From: Streptomyces sp. NBC_00154
GTDB lineage: Bacteria; Actinomycetota; Actinomycetes; Streptomycetales; Streptomycetaceae
Length of the DNA: 64,000 nucleotides
Direction: 5' to 3'
Assembly (NCBI RefSeq): GCF_026342835.1
Contig: NZ_JAPEMI010000001.1
Location: forward strand, 496,001 to 560,000
Below are positions 27,214-36,584 of this stretch, one piece after another. The stretch's first letter is position 1. Every line of letters starts with the position of its first letter. The position numbers were made by a program, and so were the translations under genes. The notes beneath the pieces are model-generated. The model had not been told where the DNA came from. It worked only from the letters and a program-made list of their open reading frames with translations, and searched no databases.

Positions 27214-28398
27214 GTGTCCCATCAAGCTCGATGGGTGCTTCGTCACGATATGATGCGCTTTGTGATCATGCCCGGGCAGCTGTGGCGCCGTCGTCCTCCC
27301 TACGGCGGCCGGTGGGAAGCTGCTCCACTGGCACCGGTGATCCTCACCCTCCTCATCGCCGGCCTGGCGTTCTCCACACCGAGGGAGATCGCCGTCAGCC
27401 GCCTCCTGCCCGCCGCACCCGCCCTCGCCGCCGCGATGTGGCCCGTACTCCCCACGATCCTGCTGGGGACGTTCTGCCTGCTGGTGATGTTCGGTCTCAG
27501 CCTCGTGTACACCGACCTGGGGACGCCGTACACGGGGGCTGCGATCGTCGCGGTCACCCTGGCGGCCGCATACGCAAGCCATGTCCGACTCCAGCGGGAG
27601 GAGGCGCTCTTCCAGATCCGGCTCGTCGCCGACACAGCCCAGAAAGTGCTGCTGCGCCCGCTGCCGCACCGCATCAAGAACATCGAGATCGAGTCGCTGT
27701 ACCTGGCGGCTCAGGAGCAGGCCCGGATCGGTGGCGACTTCTATGAGGCGGCCGACACACCGTACGGGGTCCGGCTGCTCATCGGCGACGTGCGCGGCAA
27801 GGGCCTGTCCGCGGTGGGGGCGGCCTCGGCGGTGATCAGCTGCTTCCGGGAGGCCGCATACGACGAGCCCGACCTGAGGGGCATCACCCATCGCCTGGAC
27901 ACCAGCATCAACCGCCACAGCGCCACGTTCCCCGCCCACGATCTGCCGGAGCGCTTCGCCACCGCTCTTATCGCCGAGATCCCGCACGGCGGCGGCCACG
28001 TCAGGCTTCTCAACTGCGGACATCCCCCGCCGCTCATCGTGCACCTCGGGGAGATCCGCGTCCTGGAGCCCACCACTCCCTCGCCACCCCTCAACCTCGC
28101 GACACTGATCGGGGACCACTACTACGTCGACACCGTCGCCTTCGCCCCGGGCGACCAGCTGCTCCTCTACACCGACGGCGTAACGGAGACCCGGGACCGC
28201 ACCGGCGAATTCTTCCCCCTGCCGGACTGGATGCGACGGCAAGGCCCGACACCGCCCCGCGAGCTGCTCGACCGGCTTCACCGGGCCCTGCTCCACTACA
28301 GCGGCGGAAGGCTCGACGACGACATCGCGGCCCTCGCCGTGCGGCGCCCGCCTACCCACACTCCGGGAACACCCCATGCAGGTGGCTGGAAGCCGTAG
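27214..28398 (+). CDS. Membrane-bound PP2C-type (SpoIIE/RsbU) serine phosphatase
   Basis: About 394 residues (GTG 27214; ATG 27250 is equally possible, neither has a good ribosome site). Three to four membrane segments lie within residues 38-125, then a PPM phosphatase domain: ARIGGDFYEA, LIGDVRGKGLSAV, LLLYTDGVTE and LDDDIAALAV hold the metal aspartates. Such proteins dephosphorylate anti-anti-sigma factors in partner-switching pathways. A HATPase kinase gene lies convergent 130 bases away. Confidence 0.88.
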   Translation: MSHQARWVLRHDMMRFVIMPGQLWRRRPPYGGRWEAAPLAPVILTLLIAGLAFSTPREIAVSRLLPAAPALAAAMWPVLPTILLGTFCLLVMFGLSLVYTDLGTPYTGAAIVAVTLAAAYASHVRLQREEALFQIRLVADTAQKVLLRPLPHRIKNIEIESLYLAAQEQARIGGDFYEAADTPYGVRLLIGDVRGKGLSAVGAASAVISCFREAAYDEPDLRGITHRLDTSINRHSATFPAHDLPERFATALIAEIPHGGGHVRLLNCGHPPPLIVHLGEIRVLEPTTPSPPLNLATLIGDHYYVDTVAFAPGDQLLLYTDGVTETRDRTGEFFPLPDWMRRQGPTPPRELLDRLHRALLHYSGGRLDDDIAALAVRRPPTHTPGTPHAGGWKP

Positions 28399-28528
28399 GT
28401 GAGCCTCGCCGGCCCGCCGACAGCGGTACGCCACGCCCCGACGCGGCGCACTGCCGAGTCTGAGCGGCGCCGTCCCCGGTGCCGGCGGGCCGGCTCCGAA
28501 CGGTCCGTGGTCGCCGTGGTCGTCGGGT

Positions 28529-28915
28529 TCACGCTGCGACGGTGAGGCTGGCCCAGATCCACTTACCGTGGCTGTCGGCGACGCAGCCCCAGGCGTCCGC
28601 GAGTGTGTCGATCAGGTGCAGGCCACGGCCGCTCTCGGCGTCCATGTCGGCCGTTCCGGTGGCGACGGGGGTGTGGGTGCTGGTGTCGCGGACGGCGCAG
28701 ACGAGTTCGCCGGAGGCGTCGTCGTGGTCGAGGAGGACCCGTACCTGTTCGCTGTCGGTGTGCTCGACGGCGTTGGCGACCGCTTCGGAGACCAGCAGCT
28801 TCCCGTTGTCGGCGACGTCACCCTCGGGGACCAGCGCGGCCAGGGCGCGGCGTGCTTGGCCGACGGACCTCTTGCAGGCAGGTAGGTGCAGGTCGGCAAA
28901 GCGTCGGACACGCAT
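28529..28915 (-). CDS. ATP-binding anti-sigma-like regulatory protein (HATPase_c)
   Basis: A 128-residue GHKL ATPase of the RsbW/SpoIIAB-like type very common in Streptomyces. N box SEAVANAVEHTD, G1 box VRDTSTHTPV (degenerate) and G2 box SGRGLHLIDTLADAWG are visible. ATG 28915 has GGAG eight bases upstream; the frame extends upstream without support. It may phosphorylate or sequester an antagonist acted on by the neighbouring PP2C phosphatase. Confidence 0.85.
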   Translation of the reverse strand: MRVRRFADLHLPACKRSVGQARRALAALVPEGDVADNGKLLVSEAVANAVEHTDSEQVRVLLDHDDASGELVCAVRDTSTHTPVATGTADMDAESGRGLHLIDTLADAWGCVADSHGKWIWASLTVAA

Positions 28916-29260
28916 CAAGAACACTCCAGGAATCGTCGGGCCAGGGAGCGGTCCTGCGGTCCTGTGACCGCACCGCTGCCGCCCGGTATGGGCCCCCGAT
29001 GTGTGGTGCGTTCCCCCCATCTGATCTCCACGGTAGGAGCCGGGCCCCTCCCGGCGGATCGGTCGTTCGGCTGCGCCGGGGGCAGACGAAAGTACGACCC
29101 ACCCGCCGCCGGCCGGCGGCCTCTGCTGCGGCACGGCCGTCCCGAGGCGGCCCCACCAGGGAAACGCCCCCGGGAAGGACGGCCACTGCGCCACCCACGA
29201 GGATCATCCGGATGCACGGCGAACACGGTCGGCCGGACGATCTTCCCCGCACGGTCCGGA

Positions 29261-29677
29261 GTGCCGCGCATCCGCCGTCTCACCCTCGCCATCAGCATCG
29301 TCGCCGCCGTCGGCGGCGGTCTCCTGGCCCCCACAGTCACCGCCCTCGCAGCCGAACCCGGAACGCCCACAGCAGGAGTGACAGCCGCGGCCGACACCTG
29401 GGGCATCGACGCGACGCACGACCCTTCCCTCGCATTCGAGCCGATCGACACGGACGGGGTCTCCATGGGGAACCAGAACGTCATGGTCTGCATGGGCACC
29501 AAGAACATCGGGCCCTTCACCGACGGGACCAAGGCGGTACTCCTCCCCACCGGCAGTGGTGGCAGTGGGACGTCTCCTGCCGGAGACGGCGGTGGCGCCG
29601 GTGCGGGTGACGGGTGCACCGAAGCCGACGCCGGAGGCGAGCACCGACATGAACGGCGGCACGGCGGTGCGGGCTGA
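29261..29677 (+). CDS. Secreted protein of unknown function
   Basis: A 138-codon frame from GTG 29261. Residues 1-28 form a Sec signal peptide (PRIRRLTLAISIVAAVGGG core, ALA-AEP cleavage). The mature part has TWGIDATHDPSLAFEPIDTD and GNQNVMVCMGTKNIGPFTDG, then a Gly/Ser-rich tail. I do not recognise a family. The last 40 codons look unlike protein in this frame, while the frame beginning near 29,556 reads more naturally, so a frameshift near 29,555-29,600 is possible. Confidence 0.6.
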   Translation: MPRIRRLTLAISIVAAVGGGLLAPTVTALAAEPGTPTAGVTAAADTWGIDATHDPSLAFEPIDTDGVSMGNQNVMVCMGTKNIGPFTDGTKAVLLPTGSGGSGTSPAGDGGGAGAGDGCTEADAGGEHRHERRHGGAG

Positions 29678-29826
29678 GCACACCGTGGGTGACTCGCCGG
29701 GTGATACGGGACTGCGTCACCGACGACCCGTAGCACCAGCGCGCAACACGGAAGAAGCGTCTGCACCAGGACTCACGCGAAATTCAGTACGGTCCCGGAG
29801 CAGGCGCCGAGTACGGCCGCGCCCTG

Positions 29827-30831
29827 CTACACCCAACCCCGGCGAGCGGCCTGCCATGCCAGTTGCATGCGTGTTGCGGCGTCGGCGAACGTCATCAGCT
29901 GCTGGATGTGGCGCTGGACCGTGCGTCGGCTCAGGCCCATCTGGGAGGCGATCGCCTTGTCCGCGACACCTGCGACGAGCAGGGAGAGCAGCCGTCGGTC
30001 CGTTGCTGACAGGGGGTCGGCGCCGACCACTCCGTCGGTACCGCTGACCGTTCCGGAATCGTCGACGTGCAGGGGGACGGCATCGTCCCAGTAGCGCTCG
30101 AAGAGCGCGACGAGCGCCGCCAGCAGGCTGCTGTCGCGTACCAGGGCGGTGGTGGGTTCCTCGGGGCTGCCGTACGGACCTCCCGGCACGAGGGGGCAGA
30201 TGGCGATGGCGCGATCGGACACGGCGAGGCGCAGCGGCAGATGGGGTACTGCGCGGGCGACTTCACCTGCCCGTACTCCCTCGATAACGTTGTCCACGGC
30301 CCCGTCGTCGTCGAAGAACGCCTTCTCGTAGAGGACGCGATAGCGCACACCGCGCGCCAGGGCGTCGAACTCCTCGCTGTTGCTGCCCGAGGGCATGGCC
30401 ACGTACTGCGCCTTGCAGAACCAGAGCATTTCGTCACGGGTGTCCGCCTGGATGCGGCGCAGGTGCTGGCGCAGTGCGTCCGCCCCGGTGATCACCTCGA
30501 TGAGCTGGTCGGCGTCGCTGCGGCGCATGGTGTCCCGGTAGATCTCCAGCAGTCCGGTGGCCGTGGCGCGGGCATGGTCGAGGGCATCGGCCTGCTGTTT
30601 GAGCCTGGGCATGAGCGCCACGTCCGGCGGCGTTGCCCGGTAGAGCCTCGGTACTCCGTCGGTGTGGCTGGCCAGCCCCTTGGCGGTCAGTGCGGTGAGT
30701 ATCTGTTCGGCGTCCGCGATGCCGAGACCGGACCGTATCGCGAAGTCGTGCGCGGAAGCCCGGCCCATCGTCACCAGAATCCGGTAGGCGGACTCCTCGG
30801 CATCGCTGACTCCGGCGGCTTCCAGTGTCAC
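29827..30831 (-). CDS. TrmB/LuxR-type transcriptional regulator
   Basis: A 334-residue regulator combining an N-terminal TrmB-like winged helix (SDAEESAYRILVTMGRASAH) with a C-terminal LuxR helix-turn-helix (KAIASQMGLSRRTVQRHIQ, near residues 298-316). The middle resembles the TrmB/PLD-like sensor region. This architecture is frequent in Streptomyces. GTG 30831 follows AAGGAG with six bases, and the longer upstream frame lacks recognisable domains. Target genes unknown; the MFS gene upstream is a candidate. Confidence 0.88.
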   Translation of the reverse strand: MTLEAAGVSDAEESAYRILVTMGRASAHDFAIRSGLGIADAEQILTALTAKGLASHTDGVPRLYRATPPDVALMPRLKQQADALDHARATATGLLEIYRDTMRRSDADQLIEVITGADALRQHLRRIQADTRDEMLWFCKAQYVAMPSGSNSEEFDALARGVRYRVLYEKAFFDDDGAVDNVIEGVRAGEVARAVPHLPLRLAVSDRAIAICPLVPGGPYGSPEEPTTALVRDSSLLAALVALFERYWDDAVPLHVDDSGTVSGTDGVVGADPLSATDRRLLSLLVAGVADKAIASQMGLSRRTVQRHIQQLMTFADAATRMQLAWQAARRGWV

Positions 30832-31465
30832 GGTGTTCTCCTTGATACCACCCACCCAACGGTTGAATACCGTACTACACCCCTCGAGTGGGGCGGCAGG
30901 TGGGCGGACATGCTCAACGTCCGCAACTCTGTCATGTGCTGGAGTACTGCCGTTACTGCCCTGGGCGCCGGTAGGCGCGCTGCACGGTCTGCCGGACGCC
31001 GGGGCAAGTTGCTGCCAGAACCGGTCCAAGTCATTCCCCGACATACGGACCCGCCTGCGCGTCGATACCGTCCAGCCGACACGTGGACGCGTCGTCGTCC
31101 TCGGCGAGGGTGGCGAGCTTGCGCACCGCGGGGGCCGCAGCAAGGCGGATCCGTCTCATCCGGTCGGCACCTTTCCATGAATGCACGGCACATGTTCATG
31201 CGGTGCTGCACAGAATCCGGTGACACCGGGCGCAGTGTCACCGATTACCGGTGGCGCAGGTGCGACATGTCGCAACCGCGACATCGCGAGCGGCCGGCAT
31301 CCCCGGACCGCGAGCGGCCCCTCAACGACGCATCCGGTCGCCTCGACGACGGCGTGGGCGACGTCCTCCGGCCCAGCGGTGGACACGTACACCGGGCGTC
31401 ATGAGGAACCCAGTGTTGTGACCGCTATGGTTCGCCGGGTTGAGACGGAGGGTTGCCGAACCGCG
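30832..31465. other. Intergenic stretch without a convincing gene
   Basis: This 634-base stretch separates the TrmB/LuxR and MFS genes, both on the minus strand. Short frames exist on both strands (for example 31156-31392 minus) but none has a ribosome site, known motif or stable codon pattern. It must contain the regulator's promoter. A decayed gene is possible. Confidence 0.5.
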
Positions 31466-32728
31466 CTAAGAGCCTTGCACCAGATCCGCGTCGGAAGGCT
31501 TCTCCTTGCCCTTCTGCCGGGCGGCCTGCACGAGCTCATCCGGCCCGATCGCACCTTCCTGGTGGGAGCCCGGCAGCGCCCTGCTCCCAAGGGTGGGGAT
31601 CATGAAGCATGCCGCCCCGGCCAGGACTCCGGCCAGCATGAAGCCCCACGCATAGCCCGCCGAACCGATGAGCCCGCCCAACAGCGGCGGTGTCAGCGAT
31701 GCGGCGAGATTCTGACCGGTGTTCTGGACGCCCATGGCGCGTCCCGACCAGGAGCGCCCTGCGAGCTCGGCGGTGGCGGTGAAGGCCAGGCCGTTGGTGC
31801 TTGCAGTGATACCGCAAGCGACGATCATGGCGAGATCCGTCAGCGGCGAGGGCCAGAGAGCGCCCAGCGCAGTCGCGCCCATGACGACGGCAATGCATAC
31901 GGACAGCTGCCGCATCGGCCGCACCCGGCTGCCGACCCGGTCGGACCAACGGCCCGCCACGACACGCGAAACAGCCCCCAGCACCTGCGACACCACCAGG
32001 AGCTGACCTGCGTGTACGGCGCTCCAGCCCCGGACGTCGATCAGGAACACCATCGCGAAGGCGTTCGCCGCGAACTGTGGAACGCACAGCAGCGCACTGG
32101 AGGCATGGATGCGCCACAGGCTGGAGTGACGGTAAGGGTTGGCGGCCGGCTCCGGCACTGCGGAGTGCGCGGTGCGAGGCGGATCCGAGGTCAACGAGCC
32201 GACGAGCACGGCGACGACACCGCACAACGCGGCGCAGAACAAGACGGTCCCCTTCACGCCGCTGCGCGCGGCGAGCGTGGGGACGATCAGAGCGGCAATC
32301 CCCATGCCCAGCGGGGTCGACGTCTGCCGGATTCCCATGGCGAGCCCGCGCTCCCGGGCGGAGAACCATCCGACGACGAGCCGGCCACTGGCCGCGGAGA
32401 CCGATGCGCTCGCCGCCCCGGCCAGCGCCAGGAGCACGCCCAGGGGAACCAGACCGTTCACCGCGCTCCCCAGGGAGAGGAGGACGGTCGTCATGGCCAG
32501 ACCGGAGGTGATGACGCCCCGCTCGCCAAAACGGTCGGCCAGGGCTCCCCAGGCGACGAGAGTCAACACGAGGCCGACGGTCGGGCAGGCGATCAGCAAT
32601 CCGACTTGACCGAGTGTCAGCCCCTTGTCCCGTCTCAACACCTCCGAGGCGTACGGAAGTCCGTAGAGGAAGGTACAGGCGACCGTCTGCGCTGCGGTCC
32701 CAAGAGCCAGCATCATCCAACGGCGCAC
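31466..32728 (-). CDS. Major facilitator superfamily transporter
   Basis: A 420-residue, 12-segment MFS permease. The loop 2-3 motif is GALADRFGERG, and a similar loop 8-9 AGRWSDRVGSRVRP is visible. The first membrane segment starts MMLALGTAAQTVACTFLYGLP. GTG 32728 has GGAGG six bases upstream and is preferred over the open upstream frame. Substrate unknown. A hyphenated inverted repeat lies just upstream. Confidence 0.9.
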   Translation of the reverse strand: MRRWMMLALGTAAQTVACTFLYGLPYASEVLRRDKGLTLGQVGLLIACPTVGLVLTLVAWGALADRFGERGVITSGLAMTTVLLSLGSAVNGLVPLGVLLALAGAASASVSAASGRLVVGWFSARERGLAMGIRQTSTPLGMGIAALIVPTLAARSGVKGTVLFCAALCGVVAVLVGSLTSDPPRTAHSAVPEPAANPYRHSSLWRIHASSALLCVPQFAANAFAMVFLIDVRGWSAVHAGQLLVVSQVLGAVSRVVAGRWSDRVGSRVRPMRQLSVCIAVVMGATALGALWPSPLTDLAMIVACGITASTNGLAFTATAELAGRSWSGRAMGVQNTGQNLAASLTPPLLGGLIGSAGYAWGFMLAGVLAGAACFMIPTLGSRALPGSHQEGAIGPDELVQAARQKGKEKPSDADLVQGS

Positions 32729-32748
32729 AGCAGTCCTCCCCTGGTGTG

Positions 32749-32779
32749 TGTGGGTTACAACTATGACAGTGAATCCACA
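32749..32779. promoter_or_regulatory. Imperfect inverted repeat before the MFS gene
   Basis: TGTGGGTT (32749-32756) and AATCCACA (32772-32779) match at seven of eight positions, 15 bases apart, 21 bases upstream of the MFS start codon. Could be a repressor site. Symmetry is the only evidence. Confidence 0.3.
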
Positions 32780-32980
32780 ATGCAAGACGCCCCGTCTCGC
32801 ATACTGGGCCAATTTTTGGGCGACCTCACGGAAGCGTGACTGGCGCCGCGTGCCGCAAAGGCCCTCGGAGCACCATCCCGAAGCGTCAATGAATTGAGAC
32901 GACTCGAATAGTCATTCGATAAAATGCTCAGTAGGAACGCGCACCATCGAACGTGGGGAGACCGTCGACAAGGAGTGGCA

Positions 32981-34078
32981 ATGAGGCTGTCGTTCCTGGA
33001 GCCCCTTTACGCGGAGCCCGGCCCGTTCGCCTCCGTGTATCTGGACACCTCGCGTGACGTCGAGCATCCGGAACGGGCGATCGCGCTGCGCTGGCAGCGG
33101 TTGCGGGACCGCCTGACCCGTCAGGGCGCGGACCGGGCCCTGCTCAAGGTGGTGGAGGAGGTGGTCGGCGCCGATACGGAGGTACCGGGGACGCACGGGC
33201 AGGCGATCTTCGCCGCGCACGGGGCGCTCGTACTGGACGGGGAGCTGCCCAGACCGCCCACGCACGACTCCGCGCGCTACGGCACGCTGCCGGACGCGAT
33301 GCCCCTGGTCACCCAGCACATCCCGGAGATCCCCTACCTCGCCGTGACCGTGCACTACGGCGGGCTGCCGACCGCCGAGACCCACGGCTGGGTGACGCTG
33401 GACGCGGAGACCGGGACCTGGCCGGCATCCAATGTCACCCCGGGTGAGCGGCTGCACCTCAGGGTCGCGGTGGCGACCTGGCACCACACCGCGGTCCGGC
33501 TGGGCCATCAACTGGACGAATGGGCGCGGCGCGCCCACGCCGACGCCCTCGTCATGGGCGGGGACAAATGGGCGTCCAACGTACTGATCCGCCGCCTCCC
33601 GCACGCCTTGCGAGACATGGTCGTACGCGTAGGGGGCCCCACGGCTACGGACACCGGACGCGCCCTCCTGGAGCCGCAGCTGAACACCGTCTTCCACGGC
33701 CACATGGCCGCGCACGACCGGGCGCTCGTGAACATCTTCATCGGCCGGCACGCACTGCACGGGGCCGCGGCCGAGGGGCTGTCCGCCACCGTCGCCGCCC
33801 TCCAGCGCGGCCAGGTCGCGGCGTTGCTGCTCAACCACCCACTGGGGAGTTCCCTGCGGCTCTGGGCGGGCCCTCAGCCCACCCTGCTCACCCTGACCGA
33901 GGAGGAGCTGATCTCCTTCGGCGTGCGGGCACCCCGCGAGGAGCGCGCCGACGAGGCCCTGGTGCGGACCCTCGTGGGCACCAGTGCCGAACTCGTCGTC
34001 GTGCCGGAGAGCGAGCTGAGACTGGACGAGGGCGTGGGCGCGCTGCTGCGGTACGCCGACCCGGGGACGCCGTTCTGA
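32981..34078 (+). CDS. baeRF2-domain (eRF1/Vms1-like) protein
   Basis: A 365-residue protein of the bacterial/archaeal eRF1-related (baeRF2, Rv2629-like) family. N-terminal SVYLDTSRDVEHPERAIALR, middle LGHQLDEWARRAHADALVMG and C-terminal RGQVAALLLNHPLGSS with LTEEELISFG and DEALVRTLVGTSAELVVVPE match the three-domain layout. Relatives are linked to ribosome rescue or dormancy stress, but no catalytic role is proven. ATG 32981 has GGAG five bases upstream. Preceded by an A+T-rich promoter region. Confidence 0.85.
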   Translation: MRLSFLEPLYAEPGPFASVYLDTSRDVEHPERAIALRWQRLRDRLTRQGADRALLKVVEEVVGADTEVPGTHGQAIFAAHGALVLDGELPRPPTHDSARYGTLPDAMPLVTQHIPEIPYLAVTVHYGGLPTAETHGWVTLDAETGTWPASNVTPGERLHLRVAVATWHHTAVRLGHQLDEWARRAHADALVMGGDKWASNVLIRRLPHALRDMVVRVGGPTATDTGRALLEPQLNTVFHGHMAAHDRALVNIFIGRHALHGAAAEGLSATVAALQRGQVAALLLNHPLGSSLRLWAGPQPTLLTLTEEELISFGVRAPREERADEALVRTLVGTSAELVVVPESELRLDEGVGALLRYADPGTPF

Positions 34079-34255
34079 CGCGATGAACGCGTAGGCGGCT
34101 CCGGGCCGCAGCGGGTGCAATGTGCCGCACCGGGCAGGCACGGCAGGACCGCAGCGCGAGGAGAGCGGGGCAGGTCATGAACGTGATCGGAGAAGTCGGT
34201 CGATGTGGCTGGAACACACCGCGACTGCGGTCCGACGGGCTGCCGTAGGCGTCCG

Positions 34256-34903
34256 ATGGCCCATCAGTCATCCCCCGAGGACCTGGTCCGCGCGGCGCGG
34301 GCCGTGGGTGTGACGGACGACCGGTTGCTGGAGGCTGTCCGGGTCACCCCGCGGGCGGCCTTCGTCCCCGCCGGACATCTCGCGTCCGCGTACCTGGACG
34401 TACCGATTCCGCTCCCCCACGATCAGGTGACCACCCAGCCCTCGTTGGTCGCCATGATGGTCTCCGCGCTCGGCCTCACCGGAGGCGAACGCGTCCTGGA
34501 AGTCGGGACCGGCTACGGCTGGCAGACCGCACTGCTGGCGCGCCTGGCCGCTTGCGTCGTCAGCGTCGAGCGCTGGCCGGACATGGTCGGGGAGGCCCGC
34601 CGACGGCTCGCCGGGCAGGGCCTCGGCAACGCCGAGATCGTCCTCGGCGACGGGACGCTCGGCATGCCGGCCCGTGCTCCGTACGACGCCGTCGTCGTCT
34701 GCGCGGCCTTCCCTGAGGTACCAGGGCCGCTCGTCGCACAACTGCGGACCGGTGGCCGGCTCGTCCAGCCCATCGGGCCGGGCGGCCGGGAACGGGTCGA
34801 GCTGTACGAGCGACGGGCCCACGGCCTCGTACTCCGCGGGACGGTCGTGTCGGCCCGCTTCGTCCGCCTGTACGGCGCCCACGGATACGGTCAGCGCTGG
34901 TAG
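34256..34903 (+). CDS. pcm: Protein-L-isoaspartate O-methyltransferase
   Basis: A 215-residue SAM-dependent methyltransferase that starts repair of isoaspartyl residues in aged proteins. PCMT signatures are FVPAGHLASAYLDVPIPLPH, TTQPSLVAMM and motif I VLEVGTGYGWQTALLARL; motif III is in LRTGGRLVQPIG. ATG 34256 chosen at the start of homologous sequence; GTG 34205 is possible. The gene overlaps the convergent PEBP gene by 13 bases. Confidence 0.88.
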   Translation: MAHQSSPEDLVRAARAVGVTDDRLLEAVRVTPRAAFVPAGHLASAYLDVPIPLPHDQVTTQPSLVAMMVSALGLTGGERVLEVGTGYGWQTALLARLAACVVSVERWPDMVGEARRRLAGQGLGNAEIVLGDGTLGMPARAPYDAVVVCAAFPEVPGPLVAQLRTGGRLVQPIGPGGRERVELYERRAHGLVLRGTVVSARFVRLYGAHGYGQRW

Positions 34904-35343
34904 GTGCCCACCAGCGAGCCGCTGGCCAGCTGCCTGCCCTTCAATGCACGATGCACCGCGTCGGAGCCCGGACGGCCGTGGAGAGGGAGCGGCTCTGACA
35001 CGGCATACAGGCGAAAGAAGTAGCGGTGTTCCCCGTGCCCCGGGGGCGGCATGGGCCCGCCCCAGCCCACTCGTCCGAAGTCATTGGGCCACACGTGGCC
35101 GCCGGGGGGCGACTCGCCGTCGTCCACACCGGAGCTCCCCGGGTCGATACCGGTGACGAGCCAGTGGAGGAACGTCCCTCCCGGTGCATCGGGGTCTTCG
35201 CAGACCAGTACCAACTCCGCTGCACCCTCCGGTGCCGCCGACCACGTCAAGGGGGGCGAGACGTCGTCCCCCTCCCCGCTGTAGTGGCGTGGGATCATCT
35301 GATGGTCGCCGAACGCCGTGCTGCTGAGCTCAATTGCGGTCAT
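34891..35343 (-). CDS. YbhB/YbcL (PEBP, Raf-kinase-inhibitor-like) protein
   Basis: A 150-residue phosphatidylethanolamine-binding-protein fold. Motifs: DVSPPLTWSAAPEGAAELVL, EDPDAPGGTFLHWLVTGI (the DPD-P-G/HW ligand pocket) and GEHRYFFRLYAVSEPL. ATG 35343 is chosen because MTAIELSS begins the domain. Cytosolic, ligand and role unknown. Confidence 0.92.
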   Translation of the reverse strand: MTAIELSSTAFGDHQMIPRHYSGEGDDVSPPLTWSAAPEGAAELVLVCEDPDAPGGTFLHWLVTGIDPGSSGVDDGESPPGGHVWPNDFGRVGWGGPMPPPGHGEHRYFFRLYAVSEPLPLHGRPGSDAVHRALKGRQLASGSLVGTYQR

Positions 35344-35482
35344 GGGCGCCGCTCTACCCGGTGACGGCATGAACATCACCGAGCGAGCGCTGCAAGCACC
35401 CGATCGGACGAGTCGGGGCGGCACTGCCCCTCTCCGCTGAAACCCTGGTGGAGGACTGCCGACGCCTGAAACGGAGTACGAC

Positions 35483-36013
35483 ATGCCTACAAAGATCCTG
35501 CTGGAGGGGCGCCCCGGGGTTGGCAAGACGACCGCAATCCGCCGACTGGCTGCGCTTCTGCGCAACCGTGACATCGTCGGCTTCACCACGGCGGAGATCC
35601 GGCAAGACGGCGCCCGGGTCGGCTTCGCTCTGGAGACGGCGGCGGGGAACCGTGCCGTGCTCGCCCATGTCGACTTCCCCGGGCCGCCGAAGGTGGGGCG
35701 GTACGGCGTCGACCTGGGCGTCATGGACCGGTTGGCGCTGCCGGCACTGATGGCCGCTTCGGCGGATCCAGTGCCCGGGCAGCTTGTACTCATCGACGAG
35801 CTCGGGCGGATGGAGTTGGCCTCTGCCTCGTTCAGGGAGGCCGTCCGGTCCGTCTTCGAGGCCGGCATCGATGTGGTCGCGACCGTTCATGCGCACAGCG
35901 ACCCGTTCACCGACCCCCTGAAACAGCGCGCCGACATCGAACTCATCACCGTGACCCGGGCGAACCGGCACGCTCTCCCCGAAAGGCTGGCGGCGCGGCT
36001 GGAGTACCGGTGA
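35483..36013 (+). CDS. THEP1-like nucleoside triphosphatase
   Basis: A 176-residue P-loop NTPase of the NTPase_1/THEP1 family. Walker A GRPGVGKTT at residues 9-17 and Walker B LVLIDELGRMEL near 100-111 are intact, and the beta-strand after Walker A includes GFTTAEIRQDGARVGF, characteristic for the family. Hydrolyses NTPs; cellular role unclear. Its ATG is preceded by GGAG at some distance (cggagtacgac). Confidence 0.85.
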   Translation: MPTKILLEGRPGVGKTTAIRRLAALLRNRDIVGFTTAEIRQDGARVGFALETAAGNRAVLAHVDFPGPPKVGRYGVDLGVMDRLALPALMAASADPVPGQLVLIDELGRMELASASFREAVRSVFEAGIDVVATVHAHSDPFTDPLKQRADIELITVTRANRHALPERLAARLEYR

Positions 36014-36584
36014 CGGGTTCGGCAATTCAGTGGGGCAACCATCAGCACGCAATAGGCCGTCCGGTCAGCGCAGAACGACGGTGATGCCGAGTTGTTCGAG
36101 GTATTGGGCAGCCCTTGAGCATTCCCGATTGAGGTGCCGGCCCGAGCCTGCGACTGCTTCGCCGGGCGCGCACTTGAGGCCGGCGACGTCCATGACGAAC
36201 CTGGCGTCCGGATGACACGTACTGCCCGCGTCCGCGCCGGGACTGGCCGACCAGTCGGAGCAGATGGAGCCTGGAATTCGCCTCCGCGGCGGGGACTTCT
36301 TTCTGCCCGGCAGTGTCGACGGCTTCGAGGTACGGCGACCACCGGGCACGTCCAGCACGGCACGAGGCGCTGACAGCCGAAAAACCACAGCCGCGAAGCC
36401 TCCCGTGGGGAGGTCGGGAGGGGCGGCGGACCCCGCCCAGTACGCAGCTCCTGGCGGGACCCGAAACGGGGCCTCGGCCTGGGGGCTTCGGGGATCCCGC
36501 GCGATCAACGATGCACCCGAATTAGCCACACGCATAGGGGCGTGACTGAAAAATGTCGATCAGCCCCCCATGTTCGCGCCGTTC
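36014..36584. other. Gene-poor stretch, unassigned minus-strand frame inside
   Basis: No supported gene. A minus-strand frame (36065-36535, 156 codons) ends with a protein-like segment (RFVMDVAGLK ... YLEQLGITVVLR), but its N-terminal half is biased low-complexity and it has no ribosome site. It may be the tail of a decayed gene. This marks the transition from dense core-like genes to sparser sequence. Confidence 0.4.

Noticed and set aside
31156..31392. Small minus-strand protein of 78 residues
   Set aside because: No start signal, no recognisable family and no neighbour support.
36065..36535. 156-residue minus-strand protein
   Set aside because: No ribosome site or known domain and a biased N-terminal half; only its last 50 residues look protein-like, so it is mentioned but not called.
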